Shown here: positions 12,490-39,546 of the stretch, piece by piece | Position numbering within the stretch: the stretch's first letter is position 1 | Layout of the letters: each line of letters begins with the position of its first letter | Source of the DNA: Hirudo medicinalis | Taxonomy: Eukaryota; Annelida; Clitellata; Hirudinida; Hirudinidae | Direction of reading: 5' to 3' | Length of the DNA stretch: 64,000 bases | Assembly: GCA_011800805.1 (NCBI GenBank) | Contig: MPNW01000289.1 | Coordinates: forward strand, 32,374 to 96,373 | Translations under genes and position numbers: made by a program | Notes under the pieces: model-generated | What the model saw: only the letters and a program-made list of their open reading frames with translations | Told to the model about the DNA's origin: nothing | The model's database searches: none

Positions 12490-14729
12490 CCATTATAAGA
12501 ATGTGGAAGTTTTCCGTTGGAGTTCTATTTATTGAGAGTTTTTAAAGATAAAAATCAAGAAATCACTTGAAAGTTTGAAAGATGCACCTTGCTTGTTGTT
12601 GTTGTTGTTGTTGTTGTTGTTGCTGTTGTTGTTGTTGTTGTCACTAGTGTCGAGAGCTTCAAAGATTCGAAGATCACGAATAAAATAAAAAATGGAGAAG
12701 TTCGATGTGAACGTCGTGTTTTTCGTGAGAAATTCACTTCACTGTGTGCGAATCATCGAAAGCCATTGTAGGCAATTTGAAAAGAATTCATGAAAGGAGT
12801 CTTAAAATTTTTTTTGCAATCGACTTGTCAAAAGTAAGGGTGTGGCTTGTTGCCGTCTTTGAAATTGGCCTAGATTTCAAATATCACCAAAACGTTTGCT
12901 GGGTGGGGAAAGCAAACCCTCGCGCAACTTGAAGAGATGACCTTTTACTTGCTTCTAGTCGAAAGTCAGGGGAACAATAGCCAATCAGGGGGAGTTTCTC
13001 CCCCCTCTAAATTACACAATTGTACAATTATAACAGGATGCTGCGAGTCAGTAATCTAATTTTGCCTAACTTTGGTCAATGAGTTGTCAGACTATATGTT
13101 ACTCTAACCGTTAGAATATTGCTGTTACTGTTGCTATTTATATTGTCGGGTTAATGCCCAAAGTTCTTCGAACTCGTCACAAAGTAGTCATACTGAAATA
13201 AATAATAGCTCAATAAAAAGAATTAATAATATAAAACAGTTCAATGAAAAGCTGCTCATTTCCAGGAACTTCTGTTTCGTTGAACTTCACGATTTGATCC
13301 GAGAATATATTTTCTTGTAATTTGAGAATTATAGGACCGAAGAAATGTAATTGCCAGCTTTAAATTTTAAATTATTAAATTTATTCAATGATTAATGTAG
13401 AACAAGAATAAGAAAATTTTCAGAGTGTTCAATTCCTAAATGAGTTGAATGCTTGTGAAGGGAATGACCGCGCTCCGTCACTTGTGATTACATCGTTACC
13501 ATAGAGAATGAAACAACATTCAGTGGTTCGATGATGCCGCCTTCATTTTCCTCGAGTTTGTTATAATTTCTCTGCTAAAAGCTTCAAATGTTAAATATTT
13601 CTTTAATAATTTATTTTGCTAACAAGTCTTATATATTTTCTTAATTATGTTTGTGATTCACTTAGTGATTTTTTGTGTGGCTTTACCATCATCCTTATCT
13701 GAAGAATTTATTAAAAAATCTGACTTATCATAGTGTTACACTTTTATTTTTTCCACAAACAATTTGTTTTCGCATCTTTTATGAAAGGCCAGAAATCCAA
13801 GTCTTCTCAGAAGTACGTAAAAAAAGTAAATATAATAATAAATACATCACCTTCTTTAAAAACAAATAAATAAAAGATAATTTAAGTAAATTTAACATCA
13901 TTTGGTGTTTAATCGAATATCATTACATATCTGCTCCAATTGGAATAATTTGATTTCATCGACATCTGTTGATCTTGTAAAATCAGCAAATTAGCTAATT
14001 GCCGCAACTGATTATCGATGCAAATGTAATGAAAGAAGTAGGCTTTCTATTAAGAAATATCCAGGATCGGATTTTGAAATCGAAGATTTAAAATGAAATG
14101 GAAAATGTACAAAATGTTGTGAATGGTTACATCAACAAATTTAATGCACCTGTAACAATTTTCTATGCACAAATCACATGTTATATAACATCTTTACACC
14201 TTTGTATATTTTTAAATGTCAGTTTTTTAACAATGACTTTTAAAAATACTTTTAGTTTTTTTAAATCTAAATAACTATTTTTTTTGTTATCAATATTCAT
14301 ACGAAATTAAGATAATTTAAAGCTTTCTACACGAACTCTTACAGACCTGTGTTATGTTTTCGTTTCGAAGGCCAGGTGAGTTGCTACGAGATGCGAGGAC
14401 ATTATTATTGAAGCTCAAACGTGATATGCATCTTCGACGATTTTAATTTTCATTAATTAGTTTCATCGAATCTTTTAAGATCTTCGCAGTCTCAAGCAAT
14501 CGCAACTGTTAGCATTTGGCTAACGAGGTGAAACTTTGATGATCATTTTAAATAAAAGTAGTAAAAGGTAGCATAAAAAGCTCAGCATTAGGTTGACGGC
14601 ATTTATAAAAAAAACCGCAATGTGTGACAAACAATTGCAGAACTTCAGATTGAGATGTTCAGCGACATGCTTTCAGCATGATCCAAATTATATTATTAGA
14701 TTATTTTTTATTCAGAAAATTCCTTGCAC
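9455..14729. other. Intergenic region between PTBP-like and Par-3-like genes
   Basis: No gene is supported. Both flanking genes point away from this 5.3-kb stretch, so it should hold both promoters. A 181-codon plus-strand frame at 9572-10117 has no recognisable domain. Simple repeats occur at 12444-12488, (CAT)n, and 12594-12640, (TTG)n. A short hairpin candidate sits at 11444-11477 (GGGTCAG/CTGACCC). The remainder is AT-rich and unremarkable. Confidence 0.6.
12444..12640. repeat. (CAT)n and (TTG)n microsatellites
   Basis: A (CAT)n tract at about 12444-12488 and a (TTG)n tract at about 12594-12640 lie about 100 bp apart in the intergenic region. Confidence 0.95.
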
Positions 14730-17700
14730 ATGAAAGTCATAATTTGTTTTGGACCTGTTCGGGTGGTTGTCCCCTGCGGAGATGGGGAGCTCAGCATCAG
14801 GGAAGTCATGGACAAAGCAGTCCATCGCTACTTGAAAACTTTAGACAACGTGAGTTACAGTGTTATTGATGTTGGATGATTTATTTCAAATTTCAATTGG
14901 CTGCGATTTTTAACCTTGAAATAAGCTTTTATGTTATACCCAAGTTGCTAGCTATTTTTAAAGGCCCATTATTACAGTAGCATCATGGCATGACATTTCT
15001 ATGGAATTGAAAATTTTCAAATGCTAAATTTGTTTAAATTGCAAACATGCAATCTTTGTGAATTTCAAATGTTGCTTTCAGAAATAATTTTGCATTACAA
15101 CACGCTTAGTGTTTAACGAGTCCGTGTGAATATTTGTTTAACATAAACATAAATCATGTATCACTAACACTCAATATTGCATTGACCTCATTTTGTAAAT
15201 GGTTACAAGTGAAGTGAAACTCGTACCAACCTTGTGTCAACTGAATTGTGTGACAATGTCTGCATGTGCAAGTGCAGGTCAATGTGCAAATGTGAGTTGT
15301 GGCAGTGAGGATGTTGTTATGATAATGATCAAGAACAATGCATATCTTGTTCAAAAGTTTGTTTCATATTTATTTATTTACGTTTTGCTTTTAAATGCAA
15401 TTTTTTAAACTCTCACAGTCCTCTGGTGTCTGTGTCAATATTTTGAACTTGAAGACATTAGATAACTATGCTCTCCTTGATCCTGGTGATAGATTGAAGG
15501 ATGTGGTGGATGACAAAGAGCAGGTAAATTGGCTGTGATTACAAAATGATTGAGCAATCACCACACTATTCAAGAGCTAATTATGCGAGAGGAAGTTAAT
15601 CGTCGCCTACGTAACCGTGCTGTCGGGATAATGAGGCTAAAAATAAGTCGATGTTTATTTCAGAATCATAATTTATTTTAAATTAGCTTTTCATCTGCTC
15701 TCCTCGATTTTTCAGCTCGTGGCAACGTTCGGCCTCTCCGCGGAAACGTTCCGCGACCACAGGAACGGAGATGGAATGAGCGGAAGCTCCGGGGGGTCGC
15801 CCAGTCCCGAATTCGTCCGAGCTCGTAAGAAGGACGTCGATTCGTCGTCGGAAGCCGTCATCACCTCTCGAGACATTGCTTCTCGGGGTTCGAGTTTTCG
15901 GCTTCGTTCCGTCTGCCGTGAATTTCGGACGAACCTTTCATCGATTTGATCGATTTATTTAATTGTAACGATTAAAATGATTAGGGTGCGATTATAATCA
16001 TTTGCAGATGATGTTATTGCATCACTTACATAATAGTCCTCTTTAAGATGCTTTAATAACAACGGAGGTGTAACTGAAGCAATGAGGATAATGTATCGAA
16101 TCGCGATTAAATGTGCGATGAATTTCCCTTCCATATTAACGATCGATGATTCATTGTTAATTATTTATTAATATAATTAATAAAATTATTATCAATAATA
16201 TTGCAATTATTTATTACTAATAATTTTTTGTGAATTGCTTTTGGAAACATGTTTCTTTGCAGATCACAACCTGATTGTGAGAAGATGCAGTGATGAGATC
16301 TTAGATGTCAGTTCTTGAATACAAAATTGAAAGTTGAGATTTAATACAATTTCAATGACTTCTACGAGCTCCGACTTGTCTACTCGTGAATGAATTGTAT
16401 TTGAACTTGGTTTAAAATTTAATGGAGGCAGTTGATATGTTGTTGATTGGTGAACAGTGATTGCACAGGATGATCATCTATTTTGTCATTCAATCACCAC
16501 TTCATTTTAGTGCTTTTGTTTTCCAGTTCCCAGCTCTTGTCTCACAAACAAGGTTCCAACATGAAAAATCTTCATCAGTTCCTGTTCACATGCCCGGAGA
16601 GATTTCATCTCACGGGAGTTCCAGAAGGAAGACAAACAACACGAGCAATCAAACGTTAAACGCAGGTCATCACGATTTCATCCTCCACGAGCTCGACAAT
16701 CAGTTTACCCCGAAGCGTCAGACGAGTGACGGACAACGAACCAACTCGAGAGACCTCTCCAAGAAGCATTTCGGCACCAGAATTATTCCTCTGAAAAGTC
16801 CCGATCCAATCCTTTCCAGCAGTTATTTCCACCAAAATGGAAATGAATTAACAAATTACCACCATCGCTCGAGAACAGAAAGTACTCACACCTTCGGTCC
16901 CATTCATCATTCGAATAATTCTTCGGATGTAAACAACCGCAATGAATCTCTGCATCTCCGAGACAAAATGGTTTCGACGAAGGACATGCTCGGAATTTCT
17001 ACCTCAACAGCGACTTCAAGAAAGGAGCAATTTGTCGTCGAATTGAAAAAAGGTGACAATTTCATCCCTAAGACTGATATTTGAGTCTTAAATTCACTTC
17101 TTGTTGATGACATGCAGGTGTGAGAGGGTTGGGCTTCAGTGTGACCACTCAGGATAATAAAACAAGCGAGGAAGAGAGCTTCATCTTTGTCAAGAAAATT
17201 CTTCCTTCAGGTTCTGCCATTGAAGATGGAAGACTGCAGCCTGGAGATTGTATTTTAGAGGTGCCTTGAATTTCTTGCTTTCTTGCAATTAAACACTAAA
17301 TAATTTTATTCGATTATTTTCTCTGAGTTGGTGGACCCCTGTGGTACAAAGCAACGTAACATTATTTAAGTCTTGTTTTACAAATTATTGAGAATGTTTA
17401 ATGCTTAATGTTTTTAAAGGTCAATGGAGCTCCAATGACTGGAAAGCCTCAGGAAGAAGTTGTTGCATTCCTACGAAAGATTCCTGTCAATGAAAATGTC
17501 ATCCTGTTGGTTGCTAGAGCAGCAAAATCCCTCTATATTCCCTCCCTTGTATGCTTTGTTTCTTATTGTGTAGTTTTTTTTATTTTTTGAATTCATTTGA
17601 TCATTTCAGAACGTATCTGAGAATCTTATTTCAGATAATAAAACCGAAGGGGGAATAGACTTTAATAGAAATTACTCTGAGGTCTGGTTGTTGCCAAAAA

Positions 17701-19046
17701 TGACAAATATTATTTCTGCTCATTGTTAACTTATTGATCATAAGCCGTCATCAAGATCAAAGATTTTAGTTTTATGTTCCTTTTCACACATTATGCTCAT
17801 TAACTTGTGAATTACATTGAAATGTTTTGCAGGGAGCATCTTTAAGTGACCTGGGCAGGAGGCGAACAAAAAGTGATTCGAGACAAATAGACGATCGACA
17901 AGATGCTGATTCCATTTTGTGAGAATAAATTTTACTTTTTTTGAGTGACAAATTCACACATGGTCATTTGACAGAAATGTGGACATTTGTTTTTGCATTT
18001 GTTTTTTCTTTTGGTTTTTCATTTGTTTTTGCATTTGTTTTTTCATTTGTTTTTGCAGCAGTTCTGAGAGTGATTCAAGAAGTCACAAACCGCATTTCAC
18101 AAGGGAAGGTCGCGGGAGGCAGAGCATGTCGGAGAAGAGGAAAGGTCACTTGGACCCGAGGACAACGGAAACATTTGAAAAGATTCAGAACCATCGATCA
18201 GGTAGATCGCCTCGAGTCATTTTAATATTTTGAATAAAATATTTTCTCCATTGTGCTTTTAATTTTTTGAATGTCTGCATGCACAAACATCTTCAAATAA
18301 AATTGAGGTTGTTGAAATCAATTTTTATTTTAGAAAGGAAAAACTTCCAGCAGTGCAGAGCTGATTCAGTGGAATCACTGATGGACAAATGCAACTCATC
18401 GGAACTAAATTGGTCTTCTTCGTGTGAAGGTTTGCTTGATGTTTTAATTAGTTGTTTTAATTTACTCAGTTGGTCAATTATGTGTCCAATCAGGAATTTT
18501 TGGAAGCTTCAGAATGCGAGCCATCAACGACAGCTTCAGAGCTGCAATTGATAAGTGCTTTGATGCAGGAGACTTTAAAAGTAATTAAATTATTTTGTAT
18601 TGTGATGTCTGGAATAAATTATAATATTTGAAGTTCACAGTAAGTTTGTGACAAAAGAAACTTTTTCTCCACTTTAAAATGTAATTACACCTCCAAAATA
18701 GATTTGTCAGAAAGTCACAACAGAGAAGACGTTGCACTCAACACTGAGGATCGTCAAAGACAAGAGAGGCAAAAGATTTCTCTTAAAGGGTTTGTAAATG
18801 TCTTAAAGAATGCTTTGTTAAGCAAACTGCTTTTTGTCCAAGTTTTTAAAACAATCATTTTGAATTAATAGCTTAATTTTAATCTGTGGTTCTCCATGAA
18901 TTTTAATTGCTAATTGATGTAGCTTTGGAAAAGTTAAAAAGTCTGCTGAAAATCACAAAAAGTCAGAAAAATCATCAAAGATATCAATCCATCCAATGAA
19001 GTCAGAGAGCAAAGGATCTCATTGTTCTCCAATTTCCTGGAAATAA
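14730..19046 (+). CDS. PARD3: Par-3 (partitioning defective 3)-like polarity scaffold with one PDZ domain
   Basis: Scaffold of the Par-3/Par-6/aPKC apical polarity complex. Fourteen exons: 14730-14849, 15419-15523, 15716-15824, 16263-16306, 16527-17052, 17118-17260, 17420-17548, 17610-17681, 17833-17918, 18059-18201, 18334-18429, 18494-18580, 18702-18789, 18923-19046. All phases agree, giving 623 aa. Residues 1-80 are the N-terminal oligomerisation domain (MKVIICFGPVRVVVPCGDGE, DVVDDKEQLVATF). One PDZ (about 296-387) has the RGLGFSVT loop and is most like PDZ2 of vertebrate Par-3. The aPKC-binding CR3 motif FTREGRGRQSMSEKR (about 455-470) is nearly identical to vertebrates. It is followed by NDSFRAAIDKCFD and a basic C-terminus. 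PDZ1 and PDZ3 are not found, and the protein is about half of vertebrate length. AATAAA (19042-19047) overlaps the stop codon. The exon 3 donor is inferred. Confidence 0.93.
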
Positions 19047-19047
19047 A
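19042..19047 (+). promoter_or_regulatory. Poly(A) signal AATAAA overlapping the Par-3 stop
   Basis: AATAAA includes the TAA stop at 19044-19046. A very short 3' UTR would fit the compact, convergent arrangement with the cadherin gene. Other AATAAA copies lie further downstream, so its use is not certain. Confidence 0.4.
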
Positions 19048-19533
19048 TTTTAATAATAACTTAAAATTAATTAATTTTAATAGCAATTCCAAATAATCTT
19101 TGGGCTGCTTTTAAGTTATCTTTACATTGAATGCTATTAATGGCTGGCTAGTCTTTCTGTATTGCACAAAGGATAGTCACAATTTTGTACTCAATCTTGT
19201 TTCCTTGTTTCATGAATTGACAGAGTATTGCTGTTGTCTTCCACATCAGTTTTTTTCTCCTGACTTGTTTCTACATTGAATTCATATGTTTTCATATCAG
19301 GTTTTAGTCAAAAGTTTTAGATGATTCGTCAATCAATTTAGTCATTAAATTAATTAATTTTTCGTTTAATTGCATATTTATCTTTGGAATGATGACATGC
19401 TCAATTTGCACTGAATCACTTGTTACAACCAGACAGTTATTCTCATTATAATAACACCTGATTTTGTATCCTTTGCAATTGATATTTGGACTGCTAATCT
19501 GTTGTCTTGAAGAAAAACTTATTTCATACACTC

Positions 19534-19539
19534 TTTATT
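19534..19539 (-). promoter_or_regulatory. Candidate poly(A) signal for the cadherin gene
   Basis: AATAAA on the minus strand lies about 170 bp past the cadherin stop, inside the 661-bp convergent gap shared with Par-3. It is assigned by motif and position only. Confidence 0.35.
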
Positions 19540-19707
19540 TGTAATGTCTTGGTAAATTTATCAATAAAAGAGGTCATAACAAAGTTCAAAGGTTAAGGTT
19601 AAAAGGAAACTGTAAGACCGAAATATGACAACAAAACATCAAGTCATAGAAACTAATAATTTTATAAGCAGTGTCAGTTTCTGATCTTTAAACTCAGTTT
19701 TGGCATT

Positions 19708-34858
<15,151 letters not shown>

Positions 34859-37351
34859 CTTTCAAAATACAATTCGAATCATTAAATCCAACTACAGGAA
34901 TGAAGCAATCTCTTAACTAAAAATTAGTTTCACTAAAATCAGTGATGGTAACAAAGGCCTTAGAAATATTTTAGGACGCCTACGATGTCCCACGTTATTC
35001 GCTATGAATACGCTTGCATTACGATTTTTGTAAATATCTGAGTGTCTCTGATTATTCGATCGTTTCACGCACCAGTGACTTCTCTCACCTGAGCAGGTAA
35101 CTAAAAGGAAACAAAAATGTTTTTGAAATTAAGTTACTGAAAATCAAAAATAATAAATAGAATTTCAATAATATAAATTGAATTTAATGATGGTATTGAA
35201 TGGAGTGACTGCTAAAAGTGTCATTTAAAAATGTGTTTAAGCTTAGTCTAAAGACTGACTGAGGAATATTGGTAGAGAAGATTATTACCAAGTTATTCCA
35301 ATCGTGGTCCAAAAGGTTTGAACCAGGAAACAATGTAATATTTCAAATTTGTATTTGGTAATTATATATCCAGGGCAAGATCGCACCATCACAGACCTAA
35401 GTTGTCAATGGATGAGGATGTTGAGCGTGGACTTCATGAGGGTAAACATGAAGGAAACTTTTCTTGATGTTATTTATGCTAATGTAACATTAATAATGTT
35501 ATACATAAGTATAGGCTCTCTCTATGGCAACTTCCAATCCAAATATATGCGCAGAATCCACACTTCGCGGAAGAAAATGTATGGTATTAATAAAATATTT
35601 CAGTGAATTTTCAACAACATATATTGTAACTCATACTTGTGGCTCACAAAGTACATTTTAAGTACATTGCAAGTAAATATAAAAATAGCGGCAAACTAGC
35701 AGAACTGAATATAAGCGGGGATTCTCACTCTATCAACATTGTGCAATGATTAGTGAAAAACTCTCAAGAATGCACTTCTTTTTCTTTGAAGATCAAGCAG
35801 TCTTTGTTCATAAATGCGAAGGGAGCTGAAAGAACGGTTGTAGTCTCTACTTTGTTGATGAGTTTGAGAGGCGTTTTTTTTACTTTAGCGGTAAATACAA
35901 ATTACAAAATAAAAATTCTATTCTTTCAACTTATCATTACTAGTAATTCAATTGCGCCCCTTTGTTAGTTCCTCCTTATTTTTCAAAACTTTAGGAAATT
36001 CCTTGAAATTCCTCTAAGAAATGGAGATTACCTTGAAGATACAATTCTAGCAGATCCAAAGCTATGGGTTAAAACTCCAATGGATTTTAGTTCTAAAAAA
36101 TCTTAATAACTAATGCGATAAAAGATAATAAAACTAAAAAGAAGGTAATGCTGCACTTATTGTGCTAGACTCCTGAATTCATTCAAAGCTTTTTAATTCA
36201 ATGTTATTTTTCATGTTATTCGGAATCCAACTTATAGATAGGTGAAAACTCACTTAAATTTTGCACTGCGTAATTTAAACACAAATACAAAACAATCAAA
36301 TCGCAAAGTATGTCAAAATTCTCATAACTTCTATGACGCAATAGTCAAACTATTCAAGTGTCTTGAATCGCTGCGCGACATGCTATTTATAATGATACCA
36401 TTATCAGAATGAAGCGGCACTGGTAATCTTATCAACTTATCATCTTTTACATAACAGTTTTTCAAAACAACCACGAAAAATAAAGTTTATATTTTTTTAA
36501 TTTATGTTATTTGCAATATCGGTATTGGGATCCACACAACAAGTAAGGATCAGGCTTAAGGAAACACATGCTTCCGCTGACGGACTGACCCTGGCAACAC
36601 AAACAAATGCGACAAGCAGACCAAACGAAACCACAAAAATTTTTAAAAAGAACAAAATAATTTTCGATTGTTTAGAAACTACCACCAATAACATTATCTG
36701 GGAATCGTAAAGGATCGGGCTTTCTGGTGCTCTGCGAAAACGTATCCTTCCCACAACCTATCAACTGAACTATTTTTGTTGCGAGGGATGGACCGGAGTA
36801 TCCCAGATACAGAAACGCCGACTGGGACCAGGAAGATCGCTTCCGAAAACAATTGAAACCGTGTAACTCGTTCCACGACTTCTCTAGTCGTGCGTTAGAC
36901 AAAAGGCTATTTCATTAAACTTTGGTATAGTAGCTGAAGTATGAACTTTGCCTTTATTAAATTCAAGGTGATTTCCTTCGTCTTACTTTCCATGAATCTT
37001 TGTTGGATTATTTCATGTCACATGTTCTAAGTTTCATCAGTCTGAGATAACAGTTTAACAGTTTGAGATTCAAGTGAATTAAAAATGAGGTGTACTTATC
37101 CCACTTCTTGACTTTAAAATAAACAATAAGGGGTTGGTAAAATAAATGTAAGAAAGAACAACAAAACGAAATCTGACCACAGAACAAAGAAGAAATATGT
37201 AAAAAGATCTGCAAAAAGCCTGAAAATGATTAAAATCAGATCCTGTAGTAGGCTAATATCAGACATGGAAACATGAAAACAATAAACTTCAAGTCAACAA
37301 TACATTTCACAGAATTCGACGATTTAAATGGCAAATCATCTTGTGTTAAAT
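34859..37351. other. Intergenic region between cadherin 5' end and ADAP 3' end
   Basis: This is the presumed cadherin promoter side. No gene is recognised. A pair of moderately long minus-strand frames at 36672-36902 lies in a locally less AT-rich patch, but they have no domain match and could be a 5' non-coding exon. AATAAA on the minus strand at about 36953-36958 could serve the ADAP-like gene. Confidence 0.5.
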
Positions 37352-38979
37352 TTAATTCTCAGCATTAATGGCCTGTCTGATTGCTGTTATCCACTGATTG
37401 GTTTCTTCCACTGAGTCTGCCATAAACTGGAATGACCTTCCTGGAGTATTTAAAACAAAAGCAAGGCTAGCATCTCTACCATTTGAAATTAAATTATTTA
37501 GAAAGCCTTCTTCTATTGTAACTCCATCATTTCTTATGAAAATCTCTCCTTTTGGGTATGGGCACTGAAAGAAACTTTAATACATCAAAATCACCTTACT
37601 TACTGACTTAATTATTAACCCACTAACAAGGGCTTCCTCAGAGTAGGTGAGTTTTGTGTAATCCACAGTGACCCATCTCTTCCTGAAAGCATCACTAGCT
37701 CTGGGGCCTGTTTTACTTAACCATCCCTCCTTTAAGTATTCCCACATGATCCTTCTGGCCAGCTGAAAATATGAAAATGCACAAAAAAATATTTTTGAGT
37801 TACTAAGCTGAAAGTTGTTGACTAACAAGGTTGATGTTCTCATTTGGATAAGCAATTTGAAGCCTTTTTAACTTAGCTGCCCTAATTGATGTGTACCACT
37901 CCAAGAGGTCCTGTTATTATTTAATTCAAATTAAGTTGCTGTTAGGTAATTAGCCATTACCTTCTTATCAGTGTTGTGCTTACTTGACCATCATCAGCAT
38001 AAACATAAATATGCCTGGTTTGATCATTTTGTTCAAATGTTATTTGCATGGCATTGTGGTGCCCCACTTTCTCTGGAACAATAATGAGATTTATGCCATC
38101 CAGCCTCAGAGTAGCCTTGGGATCTCTAGCCTTTGAAGACAAGCTATGACTGAAAACCTGATACAAAATATTTTAATAATTGTATACAAAATTGAACCTC
38201 ATCTTTGTTGAAATACTTCAATGTATTTTCAGTAGTGTCAAGAACAAATCTCCTTTTTTGAAATGCTTTGTCATCCTTCCCCTTCTTCCATAAGTAGCCT
38301 TCTTTAATATTACATGTGTATGGCAATGGCTTTGGTTCAAGAAATTCCTTTCTTTCATATTTGGCTCTGATCCACTGTTCTCGGAGGATACTTAAAATTT
38401 CAATCAATTGAGAAAATGGAGAGAACAGTTTTTCAATTCAGCATCAAATTATTAAGCCACTCATCAATTGCTCAAATATCTGATTTACAGTAAATTGTGG
38501 AATCACATAACTTCTTCTGTTATTAAGCTATTTATAAAAATTTTTTATTAATCTTACTGAGGATCATCTGGAGTGGGTCTCTTGTAGTAAGCTGGAACAT
38601 GTGCTTCATATTCTGCATTAACTTTGGTATTTCCATGAGAAGCCATAACCTTTTAAAATGAATGTAGGTTTACTCTTTGTACGAATAACTTAGTTGAACA
38701 AAAAAAGTCTAACCTTCAAGGAAGCATCATCCCATTGCTCAAGACTTAGTGACTTAACCTTACTGATGTGAGATCCCAACGCCCTATGGATGTGAGCGCA
38801 GGATTCACATATCAAAATACCCAAGTTGTATACACCATGCCTTGGAGCTTTAATTAAGTATAACATTTTCTCTCAATCGAACGAAGGCTTTTTTTAATGC
38901 TTTATTTAAGTAAAAATTACTTACATTGCTGCCTGCAATCTGCACATGTGTCGTTTCCCGGTATTTGAGCCAAATTCAT
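37352..38979 (-). CDS. ADAP: ArfGAP with dual PH domains (ADAP / centaurin-alpha)
   Basis: Cytoplasmic GTPase-activating protein for Arf GTPases. Its two PH domains bind phosphoinositides, typically PIP3 in this family. Eight phase-consistent exons: 38979-38925, 38847-38714, 38649-38558, 38390-38198, 38157-37984, 37910-37827, 37762-37628, 37564-37352, giving 359 aa (human ADAP1 is about 374). The zinc finger is C12-x2-C15-x16-C32-x2-C35, with arginine finger R40 in IHRALG. The signature [17 protein letters not shown] is diagnostic. PH1 starts at [11 protein letters not shown] (about 122) and PH2 at [11 protein letters not shown] (about 252). The ATG follows in-frame stops. One oddity is that the tryptophan usual in ArfGAP fingers (PxW) is His22. 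It is divergently paired with the GH3 gene. Confidence 0.95.
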
Positions 38980-39546
38980 CTTGAAACTTTAAGGTTATGT
39001 CCTGAAAAAATGAGATTTTTATCTTGAAACGGATGCAAAGGCCCCACTTCCTACTTTCTGGGGAATTCTGGTTTAATTTTAAAGCATAGAAATAAAACGT
39101 TGCAGTCGATTTAATTTTGGTAAGAGTAAGTAGAAAATTGTATAAAGATTTGATTTTTATCGATTTTGAAATGGAACTGGTCTCTCGTATAAAAATCAAA
39201 TGAGCTTAGCTCGGAAAGCCATTGTTAAGGCTTACAGCTATTTTAAGATTAAAAAAAGGTTCGCTTAGATGTCCAGTCTTGCATGTCGAGTATTAATTTT
39301 TTAGGCAGTTACGAGCATCACACCTGGAAAGACAAAAAATAGTACCTGATACGGTACTGGAGCGATGTTATGTTCAATATCTAAGTAGTCATCATAATCA
39401 GCAGACTAACATGAAATAAAGGTTCATTTCTCGCAATTAAAAGCCATTCTTCGAGGTCCATTGATGGACTTACGCCACCCTAAAGATTGTATAACATTCA
39501 TTCATTCATTCATTTGCATGTGACTTTCTTGCGAGCTTTTGATACG
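38980..39546. promoter_or_regulatory. 567-bp divergent (shared) promoter region
   Basis: The ADAP-like ATG (minus) and the GH3 ATG (plus) are 567 bp apart and face away from each other, so both transcripts must start here. No TATA box or other element is confidently identified. Confidence 0.55.

Noticed and set aside
15719..15949. Par-3 exon 3 reading to the in-frame stop near 15949
   Set aside because: A GTAAGA donor at 15825 joins in phase to the 16263 exon, which continues with the Par-3-like LIVRRCSDE segment. Reading to the stop would truncate the protein.
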